Source: Candidatus Omnitrophota bacterium (lineage in GTDB: Bacteria > Omnitrophota > Gorgyraeia > Gygaellales > Profunditerraquicolaceae). Taken from it: a stretch of 10,166 nucleotides of DNA. Shown here one piece after another: positions 1 to 6,985 of the stretch. Made by a program: the position numbers and the translations under genes. The notes under the pieces were generated by a model. It was not told the origin of the DNA, searched no databases, and saw nothing but the letters and a program-made list of their open reading frames with translations. The first letter of the stretch is position 1. Every line of letters starts with the position of its first letter. The stretch is from the NCBI GenBank assembly GCA_020063525.1, contig JAGUUJ010000133.1, positions 1 through 10,166 on the forward strand. The letters are read 5' to 3'.

Positions 1-578
1 ACTATTGAAACCTGGCAGCCCAGAGTAGAAAATAAGCTCGCAAATTCGCAGCCAATAACTCCTCCTCCTATAATCAAAAGCGATTTCGGAATTTCTTTTA
101 AATTTAAGATTTCATTGCTGGAGATAATCTTTCCCCCATCAAATTTTATATCTTTAAGCTCAAGCGGTTTTGAGCCAGTGGCAATAAGCATAAACTTTGT
201 ATTTACCTGTCTTTCGCCTATTTCTAAGGTATTGTTCGATAAAATTCGTGCCTCTGCACTTATAAAGTCTATGCCCTTAAGCATAAACTCCATCCCTTGG
301 CGCAGCTGTTGAATGATTTTATTCTTTCTTGCTTGAATTTCAGAAAAGTTTACCTGTGGGTTTGTTGTTTCTATTCCGAATGTCTTAGATTTTTTTGTGA
401 GGGTATAAATCTTAGCAGATTGTAGAAGTGTTTTGGTAGGGATACAGCCACGGTTAAGACAGGTGCCTCCTATTTGTTCTTTTTCAATAAGAGCGACCTT
501 TAATCCATGCGCTTTTGCTCTTAGTGCAGCATTAAATCCTGCCCAACCCGAGCCGATTACTGCCAAATCATAATCCAT
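1..578 (-). CDS. lpdA: Dihydrolipoyl dehydrogenase (E3), N-terminal part; 3' end beyond window
   Basis: This is the first 192 codons of a pyridine nucleotide-disulfide oxidoreductase; the rest runs off the window edge. The start is ATG at 578-576. Visible features are an N-terminal FAD dinucleotide fold (VIGSGWAGFNAA, residues 7-18), the redox disulfide GGTCLNRGCIPTK with C40 and C45, an ATGSKP segment (133-138), and the start of the NAD-binding fold (IIGGGVIGCEFAS, 169-181). The disulfide motif is that of dihydrolipoyl dehydrogenase, the E3 subunit that reoxidises lipoamide in 2-oxo acid dehydrogenase complexes and the glycine cleavage system. A tryptophan in the first glycine motif (GSGWAG instead of the usual GxGPGG) is slightly unusual. 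The gene overlaps the end of mdh by 11 bases with no clear Shine-Dalgarno sequence, so translation is probably coupled to mdh. Mercuric or glutathione reductase relatives are less likely. The partner complex is not visible here. Confidence 0.9.
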   Translation of the reverse strand, partial: MDYDLAVIGSGWAGFNAALRAKAHGLKVALIEKEQIGGTCLNRGCIPTKTLLQSAKIYTLTKKSKTFGIETTNPQVNFSEIQARKNKIIQQLRQGMEFMLKGIDFISAEARILSNNTLEIGERQVNTKFMLIATGSKPLELKDIKFDGGKIISSNEILNLKEIPKSLLIIGGGVIGCEFASLFSTLGCQVSI

Positions 579-1503
579 GGCAAAAAGGTTTGATGAGGTC
601 TAAATTTCGACGAATAGATTCAGCTGATTTAAGGAAAAGTGGTCTTTCTTCTTTATTTAAATCAAACTCAATGATTTTTTCGATGCCCTCTTTTCCTAGG
701 CGGCAAGGAACGCCAATACAGATATCTTTGATCCCATATTCGCCGTTTAAACAAGCAGATACTCCTATTATGCGCTTTTCATCTTTTACGATTGCCCTAA
801 CAATTGATAGTATTGCCTGGGAAGGGGCAAAATAAGCACTGCCGCTTCCCAATAGTGACACAACCTCCTGCCCACGCTCCAGAGTCCTTTTAATCAGAAC
901 TTTTATTTTTTCATCTTCAAGGAGTTCATTTAATTCCACACCTTTTACAGTTGTAAACCGGGGTAACAGCAACATTCCTTCTCCATGGCTTCCTATTACA
1001 CAAGCTTCAATATCTGTACTAGGGATATTTAATTCTTTGTTTATAAGATTCACGAACCTGGCTGCATCCAGACTAATCCCCATGCCGAATACTTTATTGG
1101 ATTTAAAGCCCGTAATTTTTAAAGCGAGATACGTCATTAAGTCCAACGGATTAGTCACAACTACCACAATTGACTGAGGAGATATTTTTTTTATTTTCAG
1201 GCATACATCTTTTAATATCTGAGCATTTTTATTTAGTAAATCTTCCCGGGTCATTCCGGGTTTACGAGCCAGGCCCGCCGTAATGATAATAATATCTGAA
1301 TCCTTTATGTTTTCTATATCATCTGTTCCTTGGATGCGGTAATTAAATTTCAAAATAGAACCGGCATCTTCTAGGTCAAAGGCTTTGCCCTGCGCAAGAC
1401 CTTTGGCTATGTCAGCTAAAACTATATCACCAAAACCTGCTTCAGCCAGCCGCATAGCAGTTAATCCGCCAACATTACCAGCACCTATTATGGATATTTT
1501 CAC
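568..1503 (-). CDS. mdh: Malate dehydrogenase, LDH-like type
   Basis: NAD-dependent malate dehydrogenase, interconverting malate and oxaloacetate in the cytoplasm. The 311-residue product has the family's normal length. It shows the Rossmann motif GAGNVG (7-12), D31 at the end of the second strand (expected for NAD binding), the substrate loop LARKPGMTR with R80 and R86, the NPLD segment (118-121), LDAAR with D146 and R149, and catalytic H173 in GSHGE, where the family usually has GGHGD. Arginine at the start of the ARKPGM loop supports malate rather than lactate as substrate. The start is a GTG (1503-1501). It gives the standard N-terminus MKISIIGAGNVG and has AGAAGG about 6 bases upstream. 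Start and Shine-Dalgarno both lie inside a palindrome shared with the end of idh, suggesting coupled translation. The 3' end overlaps the dihydrolipoyl dehydrogenase gene. Confidence 0.94.
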   Translation of the reverse strand: MKISIIGAGNVGGLTAMRLAEAGFGDIVLADIAKGLAQGKAFDLEDAGSILKFNYRIQGTDDIENIKDSDIIIITAGLARKPGMTREDLLNKNAQILKDVCLKIKKISPQSIVVVVTNPLDLMTYLALKITGFKSNKVFGMGISLDAARFVNLINKELNIPSTDIEACVIGSHGEGMLLLPRFTTVKGVELNELLEDEKIKVLIKRTLERGQEVVSLLGSGSAYFAPSQAILSIVRAIVKDEKRIIGVSACLNGEYGIKDICIGVPCRLGKEGIEKIIEFDLNKEERPLFLKSAESIRRNLDLIKPFCHGL

Positions 1504-1515
1504 CCCGCACCTTCT
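1501..1515 (-). promoter_or_regulatory. mdh translation start region embedded in palindrome arm
   Basis: On the minus strand this reads AGAAGGTGCGGGGTG. It holds both the AGAAGG Shine-Dalgarno sequence and the GTG start of mdh. The first 14 bases are exactly complementary to the segment directly after the idh stop codon (1587-1600), so the initiation site can be locked in a stem. That the stem forms in the mRNA is inferred. Confidence 0.6.
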
Positions 1516-1600
1516 TTTTTATTTAAGATAAATATTTTTACAATAATTTCTCGTACTGCCAATCTAGTAGAAACATATGAATGCGTAGAAGGTGCGGGGT
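1502..1600. repeat. Family 1 palindromic element filling the idh-mdh gap
   Basis: Perfect 14-base inverted arms, ACCCCGCACCTTCT at 1502-1515 and AGAAGGTGCGGGGT at 1587-1600, enclose about 71 AT-rich bases. The element spans exactly from the last base before the idh stop codon to the GTG start of mdh, overlapping that start by two bases. The arms match those at 3251-3323, 6919-6980 and 8733-8794, while the interior here is unrelated to theirs. No T-tract follows either arm, so it does not look like a simple intrinsic terminator. Confidence 0.85.
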
Positions 1601-2683
1601 TCATTTTAGGTTCTTAATAATAGCATCTGCCATTTCTTGCGTTCCTACACTTGTGGGGTCATCGCAATAGGGTTTTAAATCGTAGGTTACTGACCTACCT
1701 TCTGCCAGTACTTTTTTTACCGCTTCTTCTAACTTATCCGCAGCTTTATCCTCTTTTATATATCTAAGCATAAGGACACCGGATAGTATCATCGCAGTAG
1801 GATTAACTTTATTCATGCCTTTATATTTAGGCGCTGCGCCGTGTACTGCCTCGAATACTGCCATATCATCACCTATATTTGCTCCGGGAGCAACTCCTAA
1901 ACCACCTACCAAGCCGGCACATAAATCAGAAATTATATCACCGTAAAGATTAGGCAATACCAGGACATCGTAATTCCTGGGTTTCTGAACTAATTGCATC
2001 GCCATATTATCTACAATTGCTTCCTCAAAGATTATTTTGTGAGTATAATCCTTAGCGACTTCACGTGCTGTTTTTAAGAATATTCCATCGGTAAACTTCA
2101 TAATATTTGCTTTATGCACAACCGTAACTTTCTTGCGGTTATATTTTACGGCATATTCAAAGGCAAACTTTACAATCCTTTCTGAAGCATATTTAGATAT
2201 AGGTTTAATTGAGATACCCGAATCCTGGCGTATTTTCTTATGAGCAAGCTCTTCGAGCTTGGAAATAAGTTCTTTGGTTTCGGTTTTACCCTCCTCAAAT
2301 TCAATACCTGCATACAAATCCTCGCTATTTTCCCGAATAATTACCAAGTCTATATCTTTATAAGGACTTTTTACTCCCGGATATGATTTTGCCGGCCTTA
2401 CACATGCATACAGGTCTAAAGCCTGTCTTATCGCCACATTTACCGAACGAAAACCTTCGCCGATAGGAGTAATAATCGGGCCTTTTAGAGCAACTTTATT
2501 CTTTTTTATGGATTCTAAAACATTTTTGGGCAATATATCACCGTATTTATCTATTGCGTCTTGACCGGCAGCAACCACATCCCATGTTACCTTAACCCCA
2601 GTTGCCTCAATGCATCTTCTTGCTGCCCTAATTACTTCCGGACCAATGCCGTCTCCAGGTATTAAAGTTATATTATGTATCAT
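1601..2683 (-). CDS. icd: Isocitrate dehydrogenase-like beta-decarboxylating dehydrogenase
   Basis: Member of the isocitrate/isopropylmalate dehydrogenase family, 360 residues. Visible are the N-terminal IPGDGIGPE (8-16), the substrate segment RSVNVAIRQ with S80, N82 and R86, R96 in VRPAKS, R117 in REN, K191 in the HKANIMK segment, D226, and the [10 protein letters not shown] block (245-254). The S-x-N-x-x-x-R pattern is the isocitrate-type signature, arguing against 3-isopropylmalate dehydrogenase (LeuB). The cofactor loop reads [16 protein letters not shown]286, Y287 and V293 correspond to the NADP-binding Lys344, Tyr345 and Val351 of E. coli Icd, whereas NAD enzymes usually have an acidic residue after the proline. 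I therefore infer NADP-linked oxidation of isocitrate to 2-oxoglutarate. Length and overall form are closer to the short NAD-type/homoisocitrate enzymes than to E. coli Icd. The ATG start has no clear Shine-Dalgarno; an AT-rich repeat lies directly upstream. Homoisocitrate as substrate is the main alternative. Confidence 0.85.
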   Translation of the reverse strand: MIHNITLIPGDGIGPEVIRAARRCIEATGVKVTWDVVAAGQDAIDKYGDILPKNVLESIKKNKVALKGPIITPIGEGFRSVNVAIRQALDLYACVRPAKSYPGVKSPYKDIDLVIIRENSEDLYAGIEFEEGKTETKELISKLEELAHKKIRQDSGISIKPISKYASERIVKFAFEYAVKYNRKKVTVVHKANIMKFTDGIFLKTAREVAKDYTHKIIFEEAIVDNMAMQLVQKPRNYDVLVLPNLYGDIISDLCAGLVGGLGVAPGANIGDDMAVFEAVHGAAPKYKGMNKVNPTAMILSGVLMLRYIKEDKAADKLEEAVKKVLAEGRSVTYDLKPYCDDPTSVGTQEMADAIIKNLK

Positions 2684-2742
2684 TGTTAAATTGCTATATT
2701 GTTAAATTGTCTTGACAGTTTGACAATTTAACAGTTTAACAA
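2683..2742. repeat. AT-rich GTTAA-type repeat in the leuD-idh gap
   Basis: TTGTTAAATTG occurs twice directly (2683-2693 and 2699-2709). The second copy is followed by its inverse: GTTAAATTGTC (2701-2711) and GACAATTTAAC (2722-2732) form a perfect 11-base inverted repeat with a 10-base loop. An outer TTTAACAA (2735-2742) can pair with the first TTGTTAAA. The repeat runs to the idh start codon and leaves no recognisable Shine-Dalgarno there. Confidence 0.7.
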
Positions 2743-2748
2743 TACGAT

Positions 2749-3252
2749 TCATACTTTAGGTAATCTTCTGTATTTTTTATAATAATTAATTATACCGCCT
2801 TTTTTTAACAATTCCTGCATAAATTTAGGTAAAGGCTTAATTCCTATCTGGCTATTCTTGGTTACATTTTTTACTATTCCTTTATCCATTTCTATAAATA
2901 AAGTGTCATTTTCCTCAATTTTGCCGGTATCAGTTTCAATGAGAGGTAAGCCGATATTAAATCCGTTACGGTAAAATATGCGTGCGAATGATTTTGCTAA
3001 AATAGCTGCGATTCCACATTCCTTTATCACCAGTGGCGCCTGCTCCCGCGATGAACCCATGCCGAAATTTTCGCCTGCCACAATTATTGATTTGCCGGGA
3101 ATTATTTTTGCAGCAAAACCGGGGTCTATGTCTTCCATTATATGTTTAGATAATTCTTTGATGTCGGTTATTGAGAATTTATATCTACCGGAAATGATAA
3201 AATCGGTATTTATATTATCGCCCAATTTTATGCTTATGCCTTCTAAATTCAC
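2749..3252 (-). CDS. leuD: LeuD/aconitase-family hydro-lyase small subunit
   Basis: Small (swivel) subunit of a two-subunit aconitase-superfamily hydro-lyase that pairs with the large subunit encoded at 4478-5734; 167 residues, typical of the small-subunit type. Visible are GDNINTDFIISGRYKF (11-26) and the signature GENFGMGSSREQAP (60-73), whose Ser-Ser-Arg contacts substrate carboxylates. The loop after GRY, which helps select between isopropylmalate, homoaconitate and citrate-like substrates, reads YKFS. It is neither a standard isopropylmalate nor a homoaconitase loop that I recognise, so the substrate is open: 3-isopropylmalate (leucine pathway) or citrate/isocitrate, given the neighbouring idh and mdh. 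The start is GTG (3252-3250), with AGGAAG upstream inside a palindrome that begins at the pilT stop codon. It is separated from its large-subunit gene by pilT, which is unusual because the two are normally adjacent. Confidence 0.88.
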   Translation of the reverse strand: MNLEGISIKLGDNINTDFIISGRYKFSITDIKELSKHIMEDIDPGFAAKIIPGKSIIVAGENFGMGSSREQAPLVIKECGIAAILAKSFARIFYRNGFNIGLPLIETDTGKIEENDTLFIEMDKGIVKNVTKNSQIGIKPLPKFMQELLKKGGIINYYKKYRRLPKV

Positions 3253-3264
3253 CCCGCTCTTCCT
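3250..3264 (-). promoter_or_regulatory. leuD translation start region embedded in palindrome arm
   Basis: On the minus strand this reads AGGAAGAGCGGGGTG, holding an AGGA-type Shine-Dalgarno and the GTG start. It can pair (13 of 14 positions, the exception being a possible wobble) with the bases immediately after the pilT stop at 3310-3323. A second, similar copy (AGGAAAAGTGGGGT, minus strand, 3278-3291) lies between the two and could compete for that partner. The structure is inferred, not shown. Confidence 0.55.
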
Positions 3265-3323
3265 TTCTATACAATATACCCCACTTTTCCTTTATTTCTT
3301 ATCTTCTCTAGGAAGGGCGGGGT
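3251..3323. repeat. Family 1 palindromic element filling the pilT-leuD gap
   Basis: The arms are ACCCCGCTCTTCCT (3251-3264) and AGGAAGGGCGGGGT (3310-3323), complementary at 13 of 14 positions. An extra direct copy of the left arm, ACCCCACTTTTCCT, is at 3278-3291 with 12 of 14 identical. The element abuts the pilT stop codon on one side and overlaps the leuD GTG by two bases on the other. It is the most diverged of the four family 1 copies: the arm core is CCCCGCTCTT rather than CCCCGCACCTT. Confidence 0.75.
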
Positions 3324-4370
3324 TCATAACTGTTTAAATTCTTCGGGATTCTTAACTCTGGACAGCGCTACGTCTAAACTAATAAGCCCCTTTTGGTATA
3401 ATTCTTTTAAAGATTTATCCATTGTTTTCATACCGTATTGACTGCCTGTTTGCATAAGAGTTGGTATCTGTTCGATCTCCTGCTCACGAATAAGATTTCT
3501 TATACCAGAAGTTCCCAGCATTATTTCAGTAGCCAGTACTCGTCCTATGCCTGAAGCCATAGGAAGCAATAATTGCGACACCACACCTTGCAAGCAATTT
3601 GCTAATTGTAGCCTTACCTGCTGTTGTTGGTAAGGCGGAAATACATCGATAATTCTTTCGACAGTTTGAGGCGCATCGGGCGTATGCAGCGTTGCTAAAA
3701 CTAAATGGCCTGTTTCAGCAGCAGTAAGAGCAGTGGATATGGTCTCAAGATCACGCATCTCACCCACTACAATAACATTCGGGTCTTGTCTTAAAGCGTG
3801 CCTGAGTGCCTCAGCAAAAGAGCGTGTATCCGTATAAACCTCTCTTTGTTTAACAACGCTCTTTTTATTTATATGTACAAATTCAATCGGGTCCTCAATA
3901 CAAATTATAAGGCATTCCTTTTCATTATTGATAAGGTCGATAATTGCTGCTAAGGTTGTAGTCTTGCCCATACCCGTCGGCCCGGTTACTAATACAAGGC
4001 CATTTGACTTACGTGCCAGGTCAATAACTATAGGTGCTAAACCTAATGATTCGATGCTGGGTATTTTTAAAGGAACGCGCCTGAAGGCTGCCTCTACAAC
4101 CCCTCTTTGCATATGAACGTTAACCCGGAACCTGTCAAGGCCCGGCAGGGCAACAGAGAAATCTAACTCTAGATCTTTTTCCAGTATTTCTTTCTGAGTA
4201 TTAGACAAAACACTGTATATCATCTTTTTTAAATCCTCTTTGGTTAAGGCAGGATAATTCGTACGGTTTAATTTTCCATCAAGGCGCAATATAGGCGGTT
4301 CTTTTTCAGTTAAATGCAAATCAGAGGCCTTTTTCTCAATACTTAATAAAAGCAAATCGCGTATTTCCAT
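3324..4370 (-). CDS. pilT: PilT-family type IV pilus retraction ATPase
   Basis: Hexameric secretion-type ATPase of the PilT family, expected to work at the inner-membrane base of a type IV pilus and drive retraction (twitching, adhesion, DNA uptake). The 348-residue length is normal for PilT. In order: an N-terminal PAS-like domain with the SDLHL motif (16-20), Walker A GPTGMGKTTT (130-139; Met replaces the usual Ser), the Asp box IEDPIEF (158-164), the Walker B-type VGEMRD (202-207), the His box TGHLVLATLHT (220-230), and the C-terminal GIRNLIRE (289-296), matching PilT's AIRNLIRE motif needed for retraction. That motif and the absence of a PilB-like N-terminal extension favour PilT over PilB. 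PilU is a possible alternative. ATG is preceded by a strong AGGAGG with 5-base spacing. Its position between the two subunit genes of one enzyme looks like an insertion. No other pilus gene is in the window. Confidence 0.93.
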   Translation of the reverse strand: MEIRDLLLLSIEKKASDLHLTEKEPPILRLDGKLNRTNYPALTKEDLKKMIYSVLSNTQKEILEKDLELDFSVALPGLDRFRVNVHMQRGVVEAAFRRVPLKIPSIESLGLAPIVIDLARKSNGLVLVTGPTGMGKTTTLAAIIDLINNEKECLIICIEDPIEFVHINKKSVVKQREVYTDTRSFAEALRHALRQDPNVIVVGEMRDLETISTALTAAETGHLVLATLHTPDAPQTVERIIDVFPPYQQQQVRLQLANCLQGVVSQLLLPMASGIGRVLATEIMLGTSGIRNLIREQEIEQIPTLMQTGSQYGMKTMDKSLKELYQKGLISLDVALSRVKNPEEFKQL

Positions 4371-4386
4371 ATTAACCTCCTCTTAA

Positions 4387-4476
4387 TGAGCAGATAATTT
4401 ACGGAGGCTCTGAAAGAGCGACGTAAATTATAGGCGAAGCCGTATTAAATAGCCGCCTCCATAACTTATGTGCTCA
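4387..4476. repeat. Family 2 palindromic element (TGAGCAGATAA type) between leuC and pilT
   Basis: A 90-base element with 22-base terminal inverted repeats, left 4387-4408 and right 4455-4476, matching at 19 of 22 positions. Inside is a nested hairpin: ATAATTTACG (4394-4403) pairs with CGTAAATTAT (4422-4431), and within it GCTCT-GAA-AGAGC (4407-4419). A further small hairpin GGC-GAA-GCC (4433-4441) follows and contains GCGAAGC. The element starts one base after the leuC stop and ends shortly before the pilT ribosome-binding site. Its 5' half recurs at 8631-8681 upstream of rpoA. Confidence 0.82.
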
Positions 4477-4477
4477 C

Positions 4478-5734
4478 TTATAAAAACTCTCTCGGATCCG
4501 CAATATGGCCCTTAATAGCAGATGCAGCTACGGTTGCAGGTGACGCCAAGTAGATAAAGGCATTGGGGTTGCCCATTCTGCCTTTAAAATTTCTGTTAGC
4601 AGTTGATATGACTATTTCGCCGTCAGCAGGAACTCCGTTATGCGTCCCGACGCAAGGGCCGCACCCAGGCGCAACCACCACCGAACCTGCCTTAATAAAT
4701 ATATCTATAATACCTAATCTCAAAGCTTCTAAAAAGATTGTGCGTGAAGCAGGGCAAATAATAAATTTTACTCCAGGTGCGATTTTTCTGGATTTTAATA
4801 TCGAAGCGGCGAGCTTTAAATCCTGCAGCCTTCCATTAGTGCAGGTACCTAAAAATGCCTCATTTATCTTTATTTTTTTTAATTCATCAACGGATACAGT
4901 ATTATCCACGTTATGAGGACGAGCGACTTGGGCCTTAAGCCTTGAGATACCATACTCTAAAACCTCTATATACTTTGCAGGCTTATCTGCTGTCACTGGC
5001 TTTATCTTTTTATTTTTAATAAATCTTGATTTTAACCAAAGCATTGTTTTTTTATCCTGGGGCATAAATCCTGCTTTTGCGCCCATCTCCACAACCATAT
5101 TGCATATAGTAAAGCGGCCATCCATATCTAATTTGTCAATTACATCGCCGCTAAATTCTATTGCTTTATATGTTGCGCCACCCGAGCTTACATTACCGAT
5201 AATATGCAAGGCTATATCTTTAGCAAATACTCCTTTGGGTATCTTGCCATTTACTATTATTTTAATAGTTTGCGGCACTTTAAACCAGTTTTTTCCTGTT
5301 GCTAAAGTAATTGCCAAATCGGTAGAACCTACACCCGTAGCAAAAACACCCAATGCACCGTAAGTGCATGTGTGGGAATCTGCCCCTATTACTAAATCCC
5401 CGGGCGATATTTGTCCTGATTCTGGTATAACTTGATGGCAGACACCGCAGCCAATATCATAAAACCCGGTATCGTAACGCTTGGCAAATTCGCGCATTCT
5501 TTTATGAATTCTGGAAACCCCCTCGCTCGGCGAAGGTGCATTATGATCAATAACCATACAAAATTTTGTTTTTGTTTGTTTTACGCCGAGCTCCTCTAGT
5601 CTGTCCATAATAATAGAGGAAGTTCCGTCTTGTCCGAAGGCGAAATCAACTTTACATATTGCAAAATCTCCTGCCTTGAGTTCTCTGCCTGCATGATTGC
5701 TCAGTATTTTTTCCGCAATAGTTTTGGCAATCAT
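4478..5734 (-). CDS. leuC: LeuC/aconitase-family hydro-lyase large subunit
   Basis: Catalytic [4Fe-4S] large subunit of a two-subunit aconitase-superfamily dehydratase, 418 residues, matching the shorter (about 420-residue) LeuC/homoaconitase type found in archaea and many bacteria. Visible are H64 in VIDHNAP, the IGADSHTCTYGALGVFATGVGSTD block (116-139), and the cluster cysteines C298 (GTCTNGR) with C358 and C361 (GCGPC). The partner small subunit is at 2749-3252. Annotation pipelines would call it 3-isopropylmalate dehydratase. No leuA or leuB-type gene is here, and the neighbours are isocitrate and malate dehydrogenases, so an aconitase role (citrate to isocitrate) is a reasonable alternative that sequence reading cannot settle. 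Its ATG overlaps the aminotransferase stop as ATGA, indicating translational coupling. A family 2 palindrome starts one base after its stop codon. Confidence 0.92.
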   Translation of the reverse strand: MIAKTIAEKILSNHAGRELKAGDFAICKVDFAFGQDGTSSIIMDRLEELGVKQTKTKFCMVIDHNAPSPSEGVSRIHKRMREFAKRYDTGFYDIGCGVCHQVIPESGQISPGDLVIGADSHTCTYGALGVFATGVGSTDLAITLATGKNWFKVPQTIKIIVNGKIPKGVFAKDIALHIIGNVSSGGATYKAIEFSGDVIDKLDMDGRFTICNMVVEMGAKAGFMPQDKKTMLWLKSRFIKNKKIKPVTADKPAKYIEVLEYGISRLKAQVARPHNVDNTVSVDELKKIKINEAFLGTCTNGRLQDLKLAASILKSRKIAPGVKFIICPASRTIFLEALRLGIIDIFIKAGSVVVAPGCGPCVGTHNGVPADGEIVISTANRNFKGRMGNPNAFIYLASPATVAASAIKGHIADPREFL

Positions 5735-6906
5735 AATTTATTCAGCCACCCTTCGATTCTATCCATACCTTTTTCTATTTGCGTAAGAGCTGTAGCAAAG
5801 CTTATGCGCACATAGTCATCCCTGCCAAATCCTATCCCCGGAATGAGGCTCAAATACGCTTCATCGAGAAGACGATTCGCAAATGTTGAAGAATCCAATC
5901 TTATCTTGGAGATATCGCAGAATATATAAAATGCGCCTTTCGGCTTTACAAAGCCGATTTTTTTTATTTTGTTTAATCTTTCAATTGCATAATCCCTTCT
6001 TTTTTGAAACTCGCAAGCCATAACTTTACAGAAATCATCGGGCGCATTTAATGCTGCCACAGCTGCCTTCTGGCTAATAGATGCGGGATTTGATGTAGAG
6101 TGATCCTGCAGTTTAGATACAGCATCGACAATGTCAGCAGGCCCTGCCAAGTATCCGATGCGCCAGCCAGTCATAGAATGACTTTTGGATAGGCCGTTGA
6201 CAGTAATAGTTAAGTTATATATATCTTTATTGAAAGATGCAATGGATACATGTTTTAGATTGTCAAACATAATCTTTTCATATATCTCATCGCTTATAAC
6301 AAAAATTTTCTTTGTTACGCAGATTTTAGCTATTTGCCTCAATTCCTCCTCTGTATAAATGCATCCCGTAGGATTGGAAGGGCTATTCAGTATAATCGCT
6401 TTCGTTTTTGGATTGATATATTTTTCTAAATCTTTAATGGTTATTTTGAAATCATTTTTCGGTGAGGTCTCAATAAAACACGGCCTTCCTTCCGAAAGGC
6501 GAACCATTTCAGGATAACTTACCCAATAAGGAGAAGGTATTATTACTTCATCGCCCTTATTTAACAGGACAAATAATGCATTAAATATGCTGTGTTTTGC
6601 GCCGCAGGAAACGACTATTTGTGACGGATCGTATTCGAGGGAATTATCTCTCCTTAATTTATCGGCAATGGTTTTTTTTAATTCCGGAATACCTGTGGTA
6701 GGCGTATATTTAGTGAACCCTGTTTTTATTGCTGTTATCGCAGCATCTTTAATGAAATCGGGAGTATCAAAGTCAGGCTCACCTGCAGCAAAATTTACAA
6801 TATCGTGTCCTTCGGATTTTAATTTTTTGGCTTTTGCGGTTATGGCTAGAGTTGAGGAAGGATTTAAATTTTGGGTACGTTTTGCTAACCGAATATCTAT
6901 TCGCAT
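5731..6906 (-). CDS. aspC: Pyridoxal-phosphate aspartate-type aminotransferase (class I)
   Basis: Fold-type I aminotransferase of the I-gamma subgroup (Thermus-like aspartate aminotransferases), 391 residues. Evidence: FAAGEPDFDTPDF (39-51), PSPYWVSYPEM (124-134), NSPSNPTG with N178 (174-181), D206 and Y209 in ISDEIYE, the PLP lysine K241 in SKSHSMTGWRIGY with R249, and R367 in YVRISFA, which binds the substrate alpha-carboxylate. Likely reaction: aspartate plus 2-oxoglutarate to oxaloacetate plus glutamate, joining nitrogen metabolism to the malate and isocitrate dehydrogenases downstream. Other amino-group donors are possible in this subgroup. The ATG gives about three more residues than typical relatives and has no good Shine-Dalgarno. 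The nearest purine-rich stretch (AAAGGTG) is about 20 bases upstream, in the arm of a family 1 palindrome. The 3' end overlaps leuC by four bases. Confidence 0.92.
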   Translation of the reverse strand: MRIDIRLAKRTQNLNPSSTLAITAKAKKLKSEGHDIVNFAAGEPDFDTPDFIKDAAITAIKTGFTKYTPTTGIPELKKTIADKLRRDNSLEYDPSQIVVSCGAKHSIFNALFVLLNKGDEVIIPSPYWVSYPEMVRLSEGRPCFIETSPKNDFKITIKDLEKYINPKTKAIILNSPSNPTGCIYTEEELRQIAKICVTKKIFVISDEIYEKIMFDNLKHVSIASFNKDIYNLTITVNGLSKSHSMTGWRIGYLAGPADIVDAVSKLQDHSTSNPASISQKAAVAALNAPDDFCKVMACEFQKRRDYAIERLNKIKKIGFVKPKGAFYIFCDISKIRLDSSTFANRLLDEAYLSLIPGIGFGRDDYVRISFATALTQIEKGMDRIEGWLNKL

Positions 6907-6918
6907 CTAGATATCTTT

Positions 6919-6980
6919 ACCCCGCACCTTTGCTATATTCATTTTTTATTGTTTTTTGAATATGTCCAAAGGTGCGGGGT
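6919..6980. repeat. Family 1 palindromic element, 62 bases, rplQ-aspC gap
   Basis: Perfect 14-base arms ACCCCGCACCTTTG (6919-6932) and CAAAGGTGCGGGGT (6967-6980), with an inner ATTCA...TGAAT pair around a T-rich loop. The reverse complement of the element at 8733-8794 matches it at 57 of 62 positions, including the loop, so this is a dispersed repeat and not just a local hairpin. It lies 5 bases after the rplQ stop codon and 12 bases before the aspC start. Confidence 0.88.
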
Positions 6981-6985
6981 TTACA

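Noticed and set aside
1601..2683. Calling the dehydrogenase LeuB because leuC and leuD are neighbours
   Set aside because: The S-x-N-x-x-x-R substrate signature and the Lys-Tyr cofactor pair fit isocitrate dehydrogenase, not 3-isopropylmalate dehydrogenase.
6907..6918. Alternative upstream start for the aminotransferase using the GTG in the palindrome arm
   Set aside because: That GTG is in frame with a TAG after six codons, just before the ATG at 6906, so it cannot extend the protein.
6919..6980. Family 1 palindromes as rho-independent terminators
   Set aside because: The stems are GC-rich at the ends, but loops are 34-71 bases and no T-tract follows on either strand; all lie inside apparent co-directional operons. 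Accidental attenuation cannot be excluded.
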